Assembly: GCA_916048095.2 (NCBI GenBank)
Contig: OU696580.1
Location: forward strand, 2,004,702-2,068,701
DNA: 64,000 bases
Reading direction: 5' to 3'
From: Sacculina carcini
Lineage: Eukaryota > Arthropoda > Thecostraca > Sacculinidae
The position numbers were made by a program, and so were the translations under genes. The notes under the pieces are model-generated. The model made no database searches and had not been told where the DNA came from. It saw only the letters and a list, made by a program, of their open reading frames with translations. Each line of letters begins with the position of its first letter. Positions within the stretch are counted from its first letter, which is position 1. Positions 1 through 11,254 of the stretch are shown here, one piece after another.

Positions 1-406
1 GGCATTGGTAAAAGGCCACGTGTTGACAACAACGGCGCGGTGAGGCAAGACCGGCGCAACACAAACGAGCCACACAAAAATTACGCGCATTTTGCCGAGA
101 TACACCGCCTCAAGATCGCTCTATGCGGCACACCACACATCACTGGCGAAACGAAACCAGTAGGCTCATGATTCAGCAGTGGCCGAATGATAAACAAACG
201 TCGACCAATCGATAAATGTTTATTTCATCAAAGTACTGTGAAACTCGACATTGCTTGTCACAGAAATAAACAATTCACCGCGTCAGATTTCAATGATAAA
301 CTTACATTATCTGAAAAGACACCCAAAGATGGCGTCGTTGGATGTGATGAAATCAGTTGAAAAGTGAAATAGGTGATCATTTTGATATAAAAATAACAAT
401 TGGCTA
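1..406. other. No gene recognised; 5' flank of a LINE
   Basis: I see no convincing coding sequence or repeat boundary here. The 5' end of the LINE that follows may lie in this stretch, because the zinc-finger-like reading frame from 407 opens without a clear ATG. Confidence 0.4.
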
Positions 407-1030
407 TTGGCTAATTCGGCTACGCCTACGCTATCAAATAACGCTGCATGTTTCTCCGGAAGTAACACACTTACATTATGTAGTTGTGGCACGCCGTGTG
501 TGAATGTTAGGTCTTTTGTTACGTGTAAATGTTGTTCTTCTGTGTATCATTTTTCCTGTATCAATCTGTCTGAGGCTGCTGGACTAGCTATTCTATCCTT
601 TGATATATTTTGGATTTGTGTGAAATGTCGCTCCTTTCTTCCTTCTCACTCGTCCCACCAATTTCATCCTGCCCACCCTCCTATGCCTACTATCTCTCCA
701 AGTGTTATATCCTCCATGATCGACAATAAGTTCAATGAACTTATTCCGAAACTGCACTCCTTAATATCACCAGTTTGTACTCATCTCTCATCTGCTGTTC
801 CACCACCTCAACCTCTATCTGGTATCATCACACCCATGTCCACTGCTGCTCCACCACCTCCACTTCCATCCGGCAATACCACTACTGTGTCTACTACTGT
901 TTCACCTCCTCGACCCTCATACTCATGCATCATCAAAGCCACCCATTCTTTATCGACAGACCAGGTTTCCACTGCTCTGTATAAAGTTCCCATCACTAAA
1001 GTGATTCCAAAAAACTGCCCTTATCATTAA
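407..1030 (+). pseudogene. LINE A ORF1 fragment with PHD-like zinc finger
   Basis: About 207 codons. The first ~60 residues contain paired cysteines, an H-x2-C and a final C-x2-C, in an arrangement typical of the PHD-like fingers in ORF1 of some CR1/L2-type LINEs. A Pro/Ser/Thr-rich low-complexity region follows. There is no ATG at the frame start, and the frame is lost around 1030, before the zinc-knuckle segment. It is part of the retroelement, not a host gene. Confidence 0.55.
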
Positions 1031-1154
1031 GTGTGCCAACCAATCCGACCTCACTGCTGCCAAGGAATCGCTCTCATCCTCCTTTCCTCAAGCATCTATC
1101 TCTGCTGAACCACGTATCCTTCCGAAAATCACTGTACCAAACGTTCCTACATCG

Positions 1155-1631
1155 ATGACTTCATCATCCCTCATCAATTCCATCGCTGTCAAAAATCCTT
1201 ATCTTTCATCCTACATATCATCAAATGAGCTCAAATTCCTATTCTTCACTCGCTCCAAGTTTAACTCCAACTGTGCCATTTTTTCACTTACTCCTGAATG
1301 CCGTCAAGCCATCTCTCAACATGGTGACAGAATTTTTGTTGACTTGATGCGACTCCCTGTTTACACCCGATATTGGATATCCCATTGTCCCAAATGTTTA
1401 GGTCTTGGTCATTCTCCCTCATCTTGCAAATCACCACTTTCATCTCCTAGATGCGGCTATTGTGCAGGTGAGCACCAATCGTCATCCTGCCAAAGTAAGT
1501 CCTCACCATGCTGCTTTCGCTGTTCCCAATCAAAACTTCCTGACAAGCATGCGGCTTTTTCCTCCTCCTGCCCATTCTTCATTAAGGCCAGGAACTCTCT
1601 AATTACACGTACTTTCCCATCAAAAAACTAA
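1155..1631 (+). pseudogene. LINE A ORF1 fragment with zinc knuckles
   Basis: This is the continuation of ORF1 in another frame. It contains a CX2CX4HX4C knuckle followed by a CX2CX3HX4C knuckle and further Cys pairs in its second half, the nucleic-acid-binding arrangement seen in Gag-like ORF1 proteins of LINEs. It ends at a stop near 1631. The upstream break (1030-1155) and the downstream break before the endonuclease show that this copy cannot make an intact protein. Confidence 0.6.
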
Positions 1632-1918
1632 ATTCGATTGAACTATCCTCCTATCATTTCACTGAATCATCACTTGTTTCTCCTAATTCTTCATGTATTC
1701 ATCGCAACGATCCTACTCCTGAATCCTCTCACCGAAAACGTTGCTCTCTCTCCAAATTCACGCCTTCGCATTTCCTTCCATGCTCTACTCTTAATTCTCC
1801 TATCATCTTACATTCCACCACTCTGCCTTCTCAGTTTTCGGACACTTCCTCAAACATTTCCGATTCGTCTTCTCCTCATCCATCCATTCCTAACAACTCC
1901 TCTCCTTCCCTGGCGTTA

Positions 1919-2700
1919 TTGAATATACGTTCTGCCCGGAATAAATCATCCTATATATCTGAACTTCTCTCTTCACACAACCTTGATATCCTCTGTCTCA
2001 CAGAAACCTGGCTTCAAGAATCTGACTCATCCATTTTTTCCGCATCTCTTCCTTCTCATTACTCTTACCTTAACGCCCCTCGTCCTTCGTCCCTAGAACG
2101 TTCCTCAGGTGGCGGTACTGGCATCATTTTTCGATCCAAGTTCTCTGTAGTGCGCTGCTCGCTCTTGAATACTCCGCCTAGTTCCTTTGAAGTTCTCTCA
2201 CTCATTGTCAAAGGCTGTTCCTCTTCTCGTATTTGTCTTAATATTATCTATCGTCATGATCACCTTGGTTCCACTCCTAAATTCCTATTAGAATTTCCTG
2301 TCCTGATTGAAGCCATTATATCTCACTTCTCACATTCCTTCTTGATCCTTGGTGATTTCAATTTTTGGCCCGACTCTCCTTCAAATAAACCTTATACTAA
2401 GGATTTCCTATCTATCCTAGAAACTCACTCACTAGATAGGACTCCTCATGTTTCTACACACATTGCTGGACATACTCTTGACTTAATTATCACCCCTTCC
2501 CTATCACATCACTCAGAACCATCCCTTCCTCCTGTCACTGTTTTTCCCCCTGATTCCAATTTTACTGACCACAGCCTTCTTCTCACGTCCTTCCCACTTC
2601 ATCCTGTCCCCTCTAAAACCAAAACTTTCTCGTATCGTGACTACAAATCATACAGTCCTGAAACCTTTTGTGCTTTCATCTACCATCACTTATCTCCATT
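1919..2700 (+). pseudogene. LINE A APE-type endonuclease domain
   Basis: The frame begins with the N-I-R-S-x-R-N-K motif, followed by L-T-E-T-W-L, a Y-R-H-D segment, L-G-D-F-N-F and S-D-H-S. These are the ordered catalytic motifs of apurinic/apyrimidinic-like endonucleases in non-LTR retrotransposons, which nick target DNA to prime reverse transcription. The domain is complete, but its RT lies 3.5 kb downstream because of a nested insertion. The same frame runs to a TGA at 2771 and then into the nested LINE. Confidence 0.8.
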
Positions 2701-5700
2701 TTCTCTCCGCCAACGCACTATTGTGTCTTCCTCACATTGTTCTGAATTGTCTCCTGTCACCGCTTCTTCCTGACAACCCAAGTCTGACTCTTCTCTTCCT
2801 AAAATGCATGTTTCTGACTCTACAGCTATTGCTCAATCTTGTCATTCCTCACATCTGGTTTCCCTCGTATCCAACAATTCTGCTATTAACAATCTTACCC
2901 AATCTGCTCATATATCTCACTTAGCCGTCACTAATTGTATTTCCTCCTTGGTTGGCCTGCTCAATATTCGGTCTGTACGTAATAAAGCTAATTTTGTTTC
3001 TAATGTCATTCTCTATCACAACTTCTCACTCTTTTTTCTCACCGAGACCTGGCTTTTTGACAGCGACGTTTCATCGTTTTCCGCCCAACTTCCACTTTCA
3101 TTTAACTTCCTGCATGTGTCTCGCGATCTCACATCTTCTCGAAAATCTTGCGGTGGTGGTGTTGGTGCTGTTTATCACTGTTCTTTATCTTTATCACTTT
3201 TATCTACTCTACAATTTCCTTGTAGTTCCTTTGAATACGCTGCGTTCTCGCTTTATTTTCCTTCACACCCTAAATTAGGTATTCTATTGTTATATCGACA
3301 CGATCACACTGGCACATCCTCAGTATTTCTATCTGAATTTGATACACTCCTATCTTTCTTCTCAGATACATTCTCCCATAATTTCATTGTTCTAGGCGAT
3401 TTTAATTTCTGGATTGACTCACCATCTCATGCGCATGTGTCTGATTTTCTAACTCTGCTCAATTCTTGGGATCTTTCCATTATGAACAGCGGTGCTACTC
3501 ACCTATCCGGTCATACCCTCGACCTTGTGATCTGTACGCACTCCTCCAGACTGTCTCTCCTCGATACATTCACTTACCCCCCTGATTCTCTCATATCTGA
3601 TCATAGCCTCATCACATTTTGTGTTTCTCTTCCTTCACCTTCTAAGCCTTCTCCCGCTTCACTGATGCTTCGTGATTACAAAAAATTTGATCCTTTATTA
3701 TTTTGTCGTTTGGTTACCTCTCTTCTGAATCCCTCAAACTATTTGTTCCTCCCACCACTCCTCCTCCCCAAGTTTATATCCGACTCTCTCTCCCTCATCA
3801 ATGGTCAGATCTTCCCTTTGCGCTTACATCACTTTCGCTCAAGATCTCCTCCTCCTCCCTGGTGGTCGTCCGATCTATCCCGCTTGCGTTCAGAATGCAG
3901 AGCCCGTGAGCGTTCTTGGCGGCGCTTTCGCTCTTGTTCATCATGGTTCTCTTTCTGTAGTGCCCGCAAATCCTTTTTCTCTGTGGTTGCTTTGTCAAAA
4001 TCTAATTTCTATCGTTCACAATTACGCCAACTCCAATCATCTCGCTCACGATGGATGACTCTGAAATCTATTTCTGGTCGCTCTTCTAAGTCATCTTGCT
4101 CAATATCTGCTAGTGAATTCGCCTCATTTTTCTCTTGTAAAATTGCATCCTTGCAATCCAAATTACTCACTAGCACTTTTCCTCTCCAATTTCCTCCTTG
4201 CCTTAGCACTGTTTCCTCTTTTTCCTCGATTGCTCCGTCTACCACAGCACGCTTTCTTACCAAACTTCAGAGGTCTAAATGTCCCACTGACCCCATACAA
4301 TTTTCTGCTCTCTCTGATGCTATTATACTCCTTACTCCACTTTTCACATATATGGTTAACTCTTCTTTCCTTCACGGTTCATTCTTAGCTTCCAAACATG
4401 CCACTATACTGCCGATTCTCAAAAAATCCAATCTTGATTCCTCTCTGCCATGCAACTATCGTCCAATTTCTATTCTATCTCTGTCCTCCAAGCTTCTAGA
4501 ATCTACCATCCTTGTTCAATTACGGCCTATCATCTTGCCTGTTCTCGATCCCTGCCAATCTGGTTTTGTATCTCAGCACTCTACCGAAACACTTCTTCTC
4601 TGCCTCTCCAATGATCTATTCTCTAATTTTTCATTTGGAAATTCCGTGCTACTGATTTCCTTAGATTTTTCTGCTGCCTTCGATCTAGTCGACCACGAAA
4701 TCTTATGCTGCGATCTTGCTCATCTAGGCCTCACATCCACTGCACTTTCTCTTCTTACCTCATATCTAAATGATCGTTCCTATGCTGTTCGCAGTAATGC
4801 GGCTTTATCGTGCGACTTTCCTCTCACCTCCGGGGTTCCACAAGGCTCACTTCTTGGTCCTTTACCTTTCAACTTATACGTATCATCCCTTTGTCCTATG
4901 CTCCGCAGCTATCCAGTTCATTTCACGTATACGCTGACGACATCCAAATTTATTTTCCTCTTTCTCCTCATTCTTCAAATTTGGTCTCTATGCTCCTCAC
5001 CCAGATTTCTTCTTGGGCTGCTTCACGTAAACTTGTTCTCAACCCTGACAAAACAGAATATCTAGTCTTTCACCCTCCTCGAATTTCTCCTCACTCTATC
5101 AACCTTCCGCTAGCCAATCAAATGCGCAATTTGGGTGTCTTGTTCGATCCTAACCTTTCTTTCTCGACTCATTTTTCTCAGCTTATCCGCTCGTGCCGCT
5201 TTTTACTCCGACAATTTTACCCTATTCGTTCGTCGATTGATGTCTCATCCGCTAGTCTTCTGGTAAATTCCTATATCTTTTCCAAGATCGACTATTGCAA
5301 CTCGCTCTTCTTCCATCTTCCCTTGAAATCTATCCGCCAACTCCAAGCAGTGATCAACCTTGCTTGTCGGTTTGTACTGAGGCTTCCTCCGCGAACCCCT
5401 ACTTCGGTGCACATCCGACAGCTCGGTTGGTTACCTGCTCTTTCTCGTATCCGCTATAAGGTATGTTGTCTGGTCTTCAAACTTATCCACTCTCCCTCTT
5501 CTCCCTCATATCTCCGTTCCCTATTGACTCTCAATAATCGCACTTCTTGTCGCATTCCTGTGCCATTAGTCTGTCCTCCTGCTCTTAATCAATCCTCTTG
5601 GTCATCCAAATCTTTTTATTTCTATGCTCCTCGTATCTATAACTCGCTTCCATCTTACCTTCACCACAAGTCTTCATTCCGATCCTTTTCTGCTGATCTT

Positions 5701-6235
5701 CATAAATATCTGCTCACTCGTTCTCTTCATGACTAAATGTATGATTTGTCTTTGGTTATATGTGTGTTGTTCGTGCTGATCGTCCTGTGTTGTACCCTCG
5801 TTGTTCTTGCTTGATATTTGTCTTTTTACTCACTGTGAATTATATGTTTTCGTTGCTGCGTCCCTTTTTTGCATCTCTTGCATTCGTCGTTGTCTGGTCA
5901 GGCTTCGCCCTGCTACTGGTAACCGTGTAATTCCAGTACAACCAGATTCACGGTCGAGTCGTCGGCGACTAAACCGACTCCCCCACTGTTCTGCAGTGAG
6001 GAGGGTGGCTAGACACCCGACAGGAAAAAAAAACAAAACCTGTTTCAAGGGCGGATGAGCTATCTGATAGCCAACGGCCATCTAGCATGTTCCAGTTTGC
6101 AAACGTGTTTTCATTTTTCTATTTGTGCCTACTCCCTGCTCGCTGTGATGTTCCTGTCGGTTGTCTCTTTCGCGCCTGTGTATAAATATGTGCGCTATAT
6201 TAAATATATGTTGTTGTTGTTGTTGTATTTATGTA
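2700..6235 (+). mobile_element. LINE B (same broad family), nested inside LINE A
   Basis: This is a second LINE with a Ser-rich pre-endonuclease segment, an APE endonuclease, a reverse transcriptase and a ~500-bp 3' UTR. It ends in a (TTG)n tail near 6210-6230. It is 5'-truncated, since no ORF1 zinc knuckles are present. The tail region, including a short segment shared with 12.80-12.86 kb on the other strand, defines the 3' end. LINE A resumes immediately afterwards. Its 5' boundary is placed only approximately. Confidence 0.75.
2774..5736 (+). pseudogene. LINE B endonuclease-reverse transcriptase, one frameshift
   Basis: The first frame (2774-5065) holds a complete APE endonuclease (N-I-R-S, T-E-T-W-L, G-D-F-N-F, S-D-H-S motifs). 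The RT N-terminal half follows, with fingers/palm blocks including S-A-A-F-D-L-V-D-H and G-V-P-Q-G-S. The catalytic Y-A-D-D lies in another frame (4810-5736), so a single frameshift falls near 4905-4930. The C-terminal region has the D-Y-C-N-S and W-L-P motifs of CR1/L2-like LINEs. It is nearly intact and looks younger than LINE A, but this copy is broken. Confidence 0.8.
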
Positions 6236-8248
6236 TTTGAACCTTCACCATTCTCAACTTGATTCCTTCTTCACTTCTCAACTCACCTCGATCGCTGATC
6301 ATCTCTTTCCTCTTCGCACTTTCCGAGGTGATAAACGACCTCCTCCGCCACCTTGGTCCACTCCTCATCTAGTATCTCTAAAGCGTTCCCAGCGTCGACT
6401 AGAACGACGATGGCGACGCACCAAATCTCCAAACGACTGGAAATCCTTCGCTTTTTCTCGTGCCGACTACGTCCGTACTGTTCTCGATGCTAAAAAATCA
6501 TACTACCTTAATCACATTCCTTCCCTCATATCCTCTCTAAAACCGCTCTGGTCAGCCCTGAATTCCCTTCTAGGTCGCAAACCAACTGCTCCTGAGACCA
6601 CCATCTCCTGCTCCGATTTTGCCAATTATTTCACTGATAAACTCATTTCCTTACGCTCTGAACTTCCTGCACCATCAAACCATGCACCTACTACAACTTT
6701 TCCTTTTTCTTCTACCACATGTTCTTTAACTTATTTTCATCAGATCTCAATAACTACCACCCATCGCCTCATCACACACACCAAAAAATCATTTTGTCCA
6801 TCTAATCCAATAAACTTTTCTGCTATATCGTCCTCTCTTCATCTACTCGCTCCTTTTCTGACCCATCTCATCAATGCCTCGTTTCTTCATGGAACCTTCA
6901 TCACCAGCAAACATGCCATTCTCACTCCTATCCTTAAAAACCCTCTCTTGATCCGACAATTCTAAAAAACTACCGACCTATTTCCCTCCTTCCATTCTCC
7001 TCCAAAATCCTTGAATCTGCCATCTGCCATCAACTGTCAGCCTATCTTCATCATAATCATCTCCTTGACGATCTTCAATCAGGCTTCGTTCCACGACGTT
7101 CAACCGAATCTGCCCTTGTTCGCCTTCAGCACGATATACTCTCTCATTTTTCACAAAAAACATCTGTATTACTTATTCTCTTGGATATGTCATCTGCTTT
7201 CGACCTCGTCGATCATAAAATTTTGATTCAAGACCTCTCTTCCATTGGAATATCCCATTCAGCTCTTTCTCTCTTAACATCCTTCCTCACTAATCGCTCC
7301 TACTCTGTTCTTTTCGATTCCTGTCATTCACAAACTCTTCCTCTTTTATCAGGGGTTCCCCAGGGTTCATCACTGGGGCCTATTCTTTTTAACATTTACA
7401 TGTCATCTCTCTGTCCCATATTGCGCAAATTATCCCTTTCTTTTCATATATATGCAGATGACGTCCAGATTTTCCTTCCCTTATCCTATCAAAAGTCTGT
7501 TCCTCATATCATGGACACTATCTCATCTTGGGCCTCCTCACGATCACTGATCATCAATCCTTCTAAAACTGAATATATTGTTCTTCACCCGCCTAAGATC
7601 CACCCTGCTCTGTCTGACTTGCCTCTTTCATCCCATGTACGTGACCTCGGTATTATACTAGATCCGCACCTATCCTATCAAAAACACTTCACTTCTACCA
7701 CTCATATCTGTCGGTTAATTATCCGAAATCTATATTTGATCCGTCCTTACATTGACTCTCCTCTCGCACACTCTCTGGTATCTGCTCTCATACTCCCCCG
7801 CATTGACTACTGCAATTCACTATTTCTACACCTTCCACAGAAATCCTATAACATACTGCAGTCTATCCTTAATCAAGCCCGTCGTTTCATCCTTCGCCTT
7901 CCTCCACATCACCCCACATCATCCCATCTACGTGACCTGGGTATCCTACCCATACCCTACCGCATTCATCATAAAATCTGTTTACTGACATACAAGCTCT
8001 TACATCTCTCTGACTCACCGCAGTATCTTCTAGAACTCCTATCGCCACATGTTGGTCCTCGTGATACACGACAGTTCAAAGTACTCCTCGAACCTCGTTC
8101 TCTTTGTGAATCTTTCTGGTCGACACGCTCTCTTCAGTTTACTGCACCACGTATGTACAACAACCTTCCATATGAACTGCTCTCCTCCACTTCTGTTAAA
8201 TCATTCTCGAAGCTACTACATTCTCACCTTCTCTCGCTATTAGATTAA
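6236..8248 (+). pseudogene. LINE A reverse transcriptase, frameshifted
   Basis: The N-terminal RT segment occupies 6236-6965, the frame is lost between ~6960 and 7180, and the palm domain continues at 7181-8248. The latter contains S-A-F-D-L-V-D-H, G-V-P-Q-G-S-S-L-G-P, the catalytic Y-A-D-D and the C-terminal D-Y-C-N-S-L. The relation to the CR1/L2 group is inferred from these motifs. It is non-functional in this copy. Confidence 0.8.
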
Positions 8249-8700
8249 ATGACCTGCTCATAATGCTAAAAGCATAAAAGCAAAAAGCATGCTCATAATT
8301 GCATTATTTGTTCTTGTTTTGTATGTGTGCATGCTAGACCTTTTCTTGATATTAGATTAAATGACTTGCTCATAACTGCATTCTCTATACTTGTTTGTAT
8401 GTGTGCCTGTATATGTTTGCATGTCTGCCTGATTCGCATGTTATATTTGTAGTGGCATATTTATTTACTTACGTGCTGCCTTTTGTAATTACACCTATAT
8501 TCTGATTCTTGTCACGACCTCTATAATTTGCCATGTATGTTCGCATGCTTTTCCCTGCAGTTTTGTAGTTTCTGCATTTGCATGTTGCATGTATTCTGGC
8601 TTATTTATTTTATTTAGTTTTATTATTGCATGTCTACTTTATTCTTTATGCCAATTGTGCCTGTGGTAGGCTGAAGGACAAATACAAATACAAATACAAA
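6236..8700 (+). mobile_element. LINE A, 3' part with RT and 3' tail
   Basis: This resumes the element interrupted at ~2700. It holds the linker, RT and a 3' UTR ending in an ACAAAT-type tandem tail at about 8680-8700. The tail differs from the (TTG)n tail of LINE B, so these are two subfamilies. Confidence 0.75.
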
Positions 8701-9139
8701 TTGGCTAGAAATTCCCAGAAAAACGTGCAGAAGCGGCTCGCTTGCGCTGGTATAGTCTCATGTTTTTTGATGTGCTTGATGATGCATATATACCTCACTA
8801 AAGAATAATATCATGTGGCTTAGTGGTTTTGAGTAGTGAGCGTTGCTACTATATTTGACGTTATTTAAAAAATAGTTTTACAGCTAGCGGCGACTGTTTA
8901 TAACTGGATCTGTGTTGTTTGGTTGAATCAACGATAGGCGTTTGATTGATAATTTGTTTGTTGAAATTTTGCTATACGAATCCATATCGGTCTCGCGGAT
9001 GTGATTGATTTTTATTTCTTCATGTTTTAGTTGCATCTTAGCGTCTGAAATTCATATGAATGGTCAAGAATATGTATACACTGATATCAGAACACTGAGG
9101 CGCTTAATGTAGTGACACAGTTCAGTGAACTACACAATC
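8701..9139. other. Upstream region of QTRT1
   Basis: This is AT-rich sequence between the LINE A tail and the QTRT1 start codon. I see no repeat or additional gene. It presumably holds the promoter and 5' UTR of QTRT1. Confidence 0.4.
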
Positions 9140-10330
9140 ATGGCTTGTCCCAAGTTCCACTCGCACGCTCTCAACTTCACCGTGCTGGCGCGCTGTCCTG
9201 TGAGCAGAGCGCGTGTGTCACGTCTGGAGCTGCCGCACGGCATCGTTGATACGCCCGTATTCATGCCGGTCGGTACGCAGGGCTCCATCAAAGGTCTGCT
9301 GCCCGTCGAGCTCGAGCGACTCGATTGTCGCATAATCCTGGCCAACACGTACCACTTGGGCACCCGGCCGGGCGCCGCTCTGTTGCGCCGCGCCGGCGGG
9401 CTGCATCGGCTCATGTCCTGGCGGCGGGCGCTGCTCACCGACTCGGGCGGCTTCCAGATGGTCTCGCTGCTGCAGCTGGCCGAGATAAATGAGCGCGGCG
9501 TGCAGTTCAGCTCGCCCTTCGACGGACAGCCGTGTCTGCTCACACCGGAGCACAGCGTGGAAATTCAGAACGCGATCGGCGCCGATATTATCATGCAGTT
9601 GGACGACGTGGTGCACTCGAGCACGACGGGAGAGCGGCTTGACCAGGCGATGCGACGAACCACACGCTGGCTGGACCGCAGTCTAGCGGCGCATGCACGG
9701 CCACACGATCAGAACCTCTTCCCAATCGTGCAGGGCGGGCTGGACGAGAGGCTACGCGCCGAGAGCGGGCGACAGCTGACACAGCGCGACGTGGCCGGCT
9801 TTGCGATTGGCGGTCTGAGCGGTGGCGAGAGTAAGGCGCAGTTTTGGCGCATGGTCGCGCTGTCCACCGGCCAACTGCCCGAAAACAAGCCGCGCTATTT
9901 GATGGGCGTCGGAGCGGCCGTCGATCTGGTGGTGTGTGTTGCCCTGGGCTGCGACATGTTCGATTGTGTTTTTCCCACTCGTACAGCGCGCTTCGGCTGT
10001 GCGCTGCGGGACTACGGACAGCTAGATCTGCGTCTGGCTCGCTACGCCGCCGATTCGCGGCCAATCGACGCCGCTTGCTCTTGCGACACGTGCAGTCGCT
10101 ACTCGCGCGCCTACCTGCATGCAATCGTGACGCGCGACACAACCGCTTGTCACATGGTCTCACTACATAACCTGCACTATCAGCTACAATTAATGGCGCG
10201 CATGCGTCAAAGCATCAGCGCCGGCGAATTTCCGCAGTTTGTGCGCGAATTCATGCAGCGTGCTTTTGACAACACTAACTATCCTGCCTGGGTAGTAGAG
10301 GCGTTGAAATCAGTCAATATCCAACTATGA
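9140..10330 (+). CDS. QTRT1: Queuine tRNA-ribosyltransferase catalytic subunit 1
   Basis: 396 residues, close to the ~400 of animal QTRT1, in one uninterrupted exon. The enzyme exchanges guanine-34 for queuine in GUN-anticodon tRNAs, normally as a heterodimer with QTRT2. The substrate-pocket motif D-S-G-G-F-Q lies at residues 101-106, with G-G-L-S-G-G-E in mid-protein. The presumed Asp nucleophile is near residue 275 in F-D-C-V-F-P-T-R. A zinc site follows, with Cys 313, 315 and 318 and a His about 25 residues later. The ATG at 9140 puts a family-like start just before the conserved core. GC content is far above the flanks. A TG-rich 3' UTR follows. It is convergent with the HAD gene at 11.3-12.5 kb. 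The identification is firm. Confidence 0.96.
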   Translation: MACPKFHSHALNFTVLARCPVSRARVSRLELPHGIVDTPVFMPVGTQGSIKGLLPVELERLDCRIILANTYHLGTRPGAALLRRAGGLHRLMSWRRALLTDSGGFQMVSLLQLAEINERGVQFSSPFDGQPCLLTPEHSVEIQNAIGADIIMQLDDVVHSSTTGERLDQAMRRTTRWLDRSLAAHARPHDQNLFPIVQGGLDERLRAESGRQLTQRDVAGFAIGGLSGGESKAQFWRMVALSTGQLPENKPRYLMGVGAAVDLVVCVALGCDMFDCVFPTRTARFGCALRDYGQLDLRLARYAADSRPIDAACSCDTCSRYSRAYLHAIVTRDTTACHMVSLHNLHYQLQLMARMRQSISAGEFPQFVREFMQRAFDNTNYPAWVVEALKSVNIQL

Positions 10331-11254
10331 ATGTATATATATGTGTGTGTGTGTTATCTTTGTATTTGTATTCTATTTTGTCTTGTCTATGTGTGTGTAT
10401 TGTGTGTTATATTGTCTTCCGTGTGTGTGTGTGTGTATGTGTGTAAATATTGAGCGATTTTACACATGTACATCTTCGGCATTCGCATATGGAATCATGT
10501 CATCGTTTTGAGCGCCATAATACACTCGTTTCGTACAGTCTGGTATCTTACACCGCACATCATTACGATTTACACAGTGATACGATTTGAAGCAAGTTTT
10601 CCGTTGCATATACGTCAGTTGGTCGGCTGGTTTTGGCTGGATTATGCTCACTCTCCATTCTCTCCTCACAAACTAAAAATTGCTTCAAATACGTGCTACT
10701 TGGAGGTAGCAGGATATTACGCCTACGCTTCAGCTGCTGCTCTTTGTTGTTAGGTAAGGTTGGATCAGGCTAGGCCAGGAAAGGGAGAGGGCTGGGATTG
10801 AAGCGTAGGCGTAATGGTCCGTACACGTAATATCCTAATGATAGTATTTCTGGTTGATTTGAAAGTATCCATTAGCTTATAGTTCAAGCTTGTCTTCTGG
10901 TTACTGGCTTAGACGCAACTGCTAAGTGAAAGAATACGTTTCAAGCGAGATTCAAAGCAAGCAATTCGCTGTAAAATGCACTGATATTTTAGCAAAACAT
11001 CTCATATAAAAAGTATATTCAGAAAAACGACACACGTACATTAGTGGATATGGTAAAGAACAAAATGATGCCAATGACGCACAAAATGCCAAAAAAGAAA
11101 GCGACAATAATCTTGGCAACGAGTTCTCTCTATATTTTATACACCATCAATGATCAATTCACATACAGCAATAGAAAAAGCTCAAACACTCGACGAAACG
11201 TTCTTCAAACCAAATTGGGAAGAGAAGTTGGTTCTTCAGCGCTCAAAACAATCA
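10331..11254. other. Convergent intergenic region between QTRT1 and the HAD gene
   Basis: The first ~115 bp are (TG)n-rich 3' UTR of QTRT1. A foldback repeat sits at 10711-10836. The remainder is AT-rich, with no coding signal on either strand. Confidence 0.5.
10711..10836. repeat. Foldback (MITE-like) element, copy 1
   Basis: A 17-bp arm at 10716-10732 is exactly the reverse complement of 10799-10815. The outer ends carry GGATATTAC and its complement (to 10835). The loop holds a GTTAGG/TAAGG-rich segment. A related foldback with the same outer GGATATTA and a loop of TTAGG-type repeats lies at 62461-62600. The two define a small palindromic non-autonomous family. Confidence 0.6.

Larger units (their letters stand above)
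407..2700 (+). mobile_element. LINE A (CR1/L2-like), 5' part, split by a nested LINE
   Basis: This is the 5' portion of a non-LTR retrotransposon carrying a PHD-like ORF1 piece, zinc knuckles and an APE-type endonuclease. The reading frame changes several times (frames at 407, 1155 and 1919 differ), so it is decayed. It stops inside the endonuclease-RT linker near 2690-2720, and the matching linker plus RT resumes near 6236. The intervening DNA is a second LINE with its own endonuclease and RT. The exact junction is not resolved and I could not find a clean target-site duplication. Confidence 0.75.

Noticed and set aside
9130-10163. Long minus-strand and alternate frames over QTRT1 (and + frames over the HAD gene)
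   Set aside because: They are shadows of GC-rich coding sequence on the other strand; none has family motifs.
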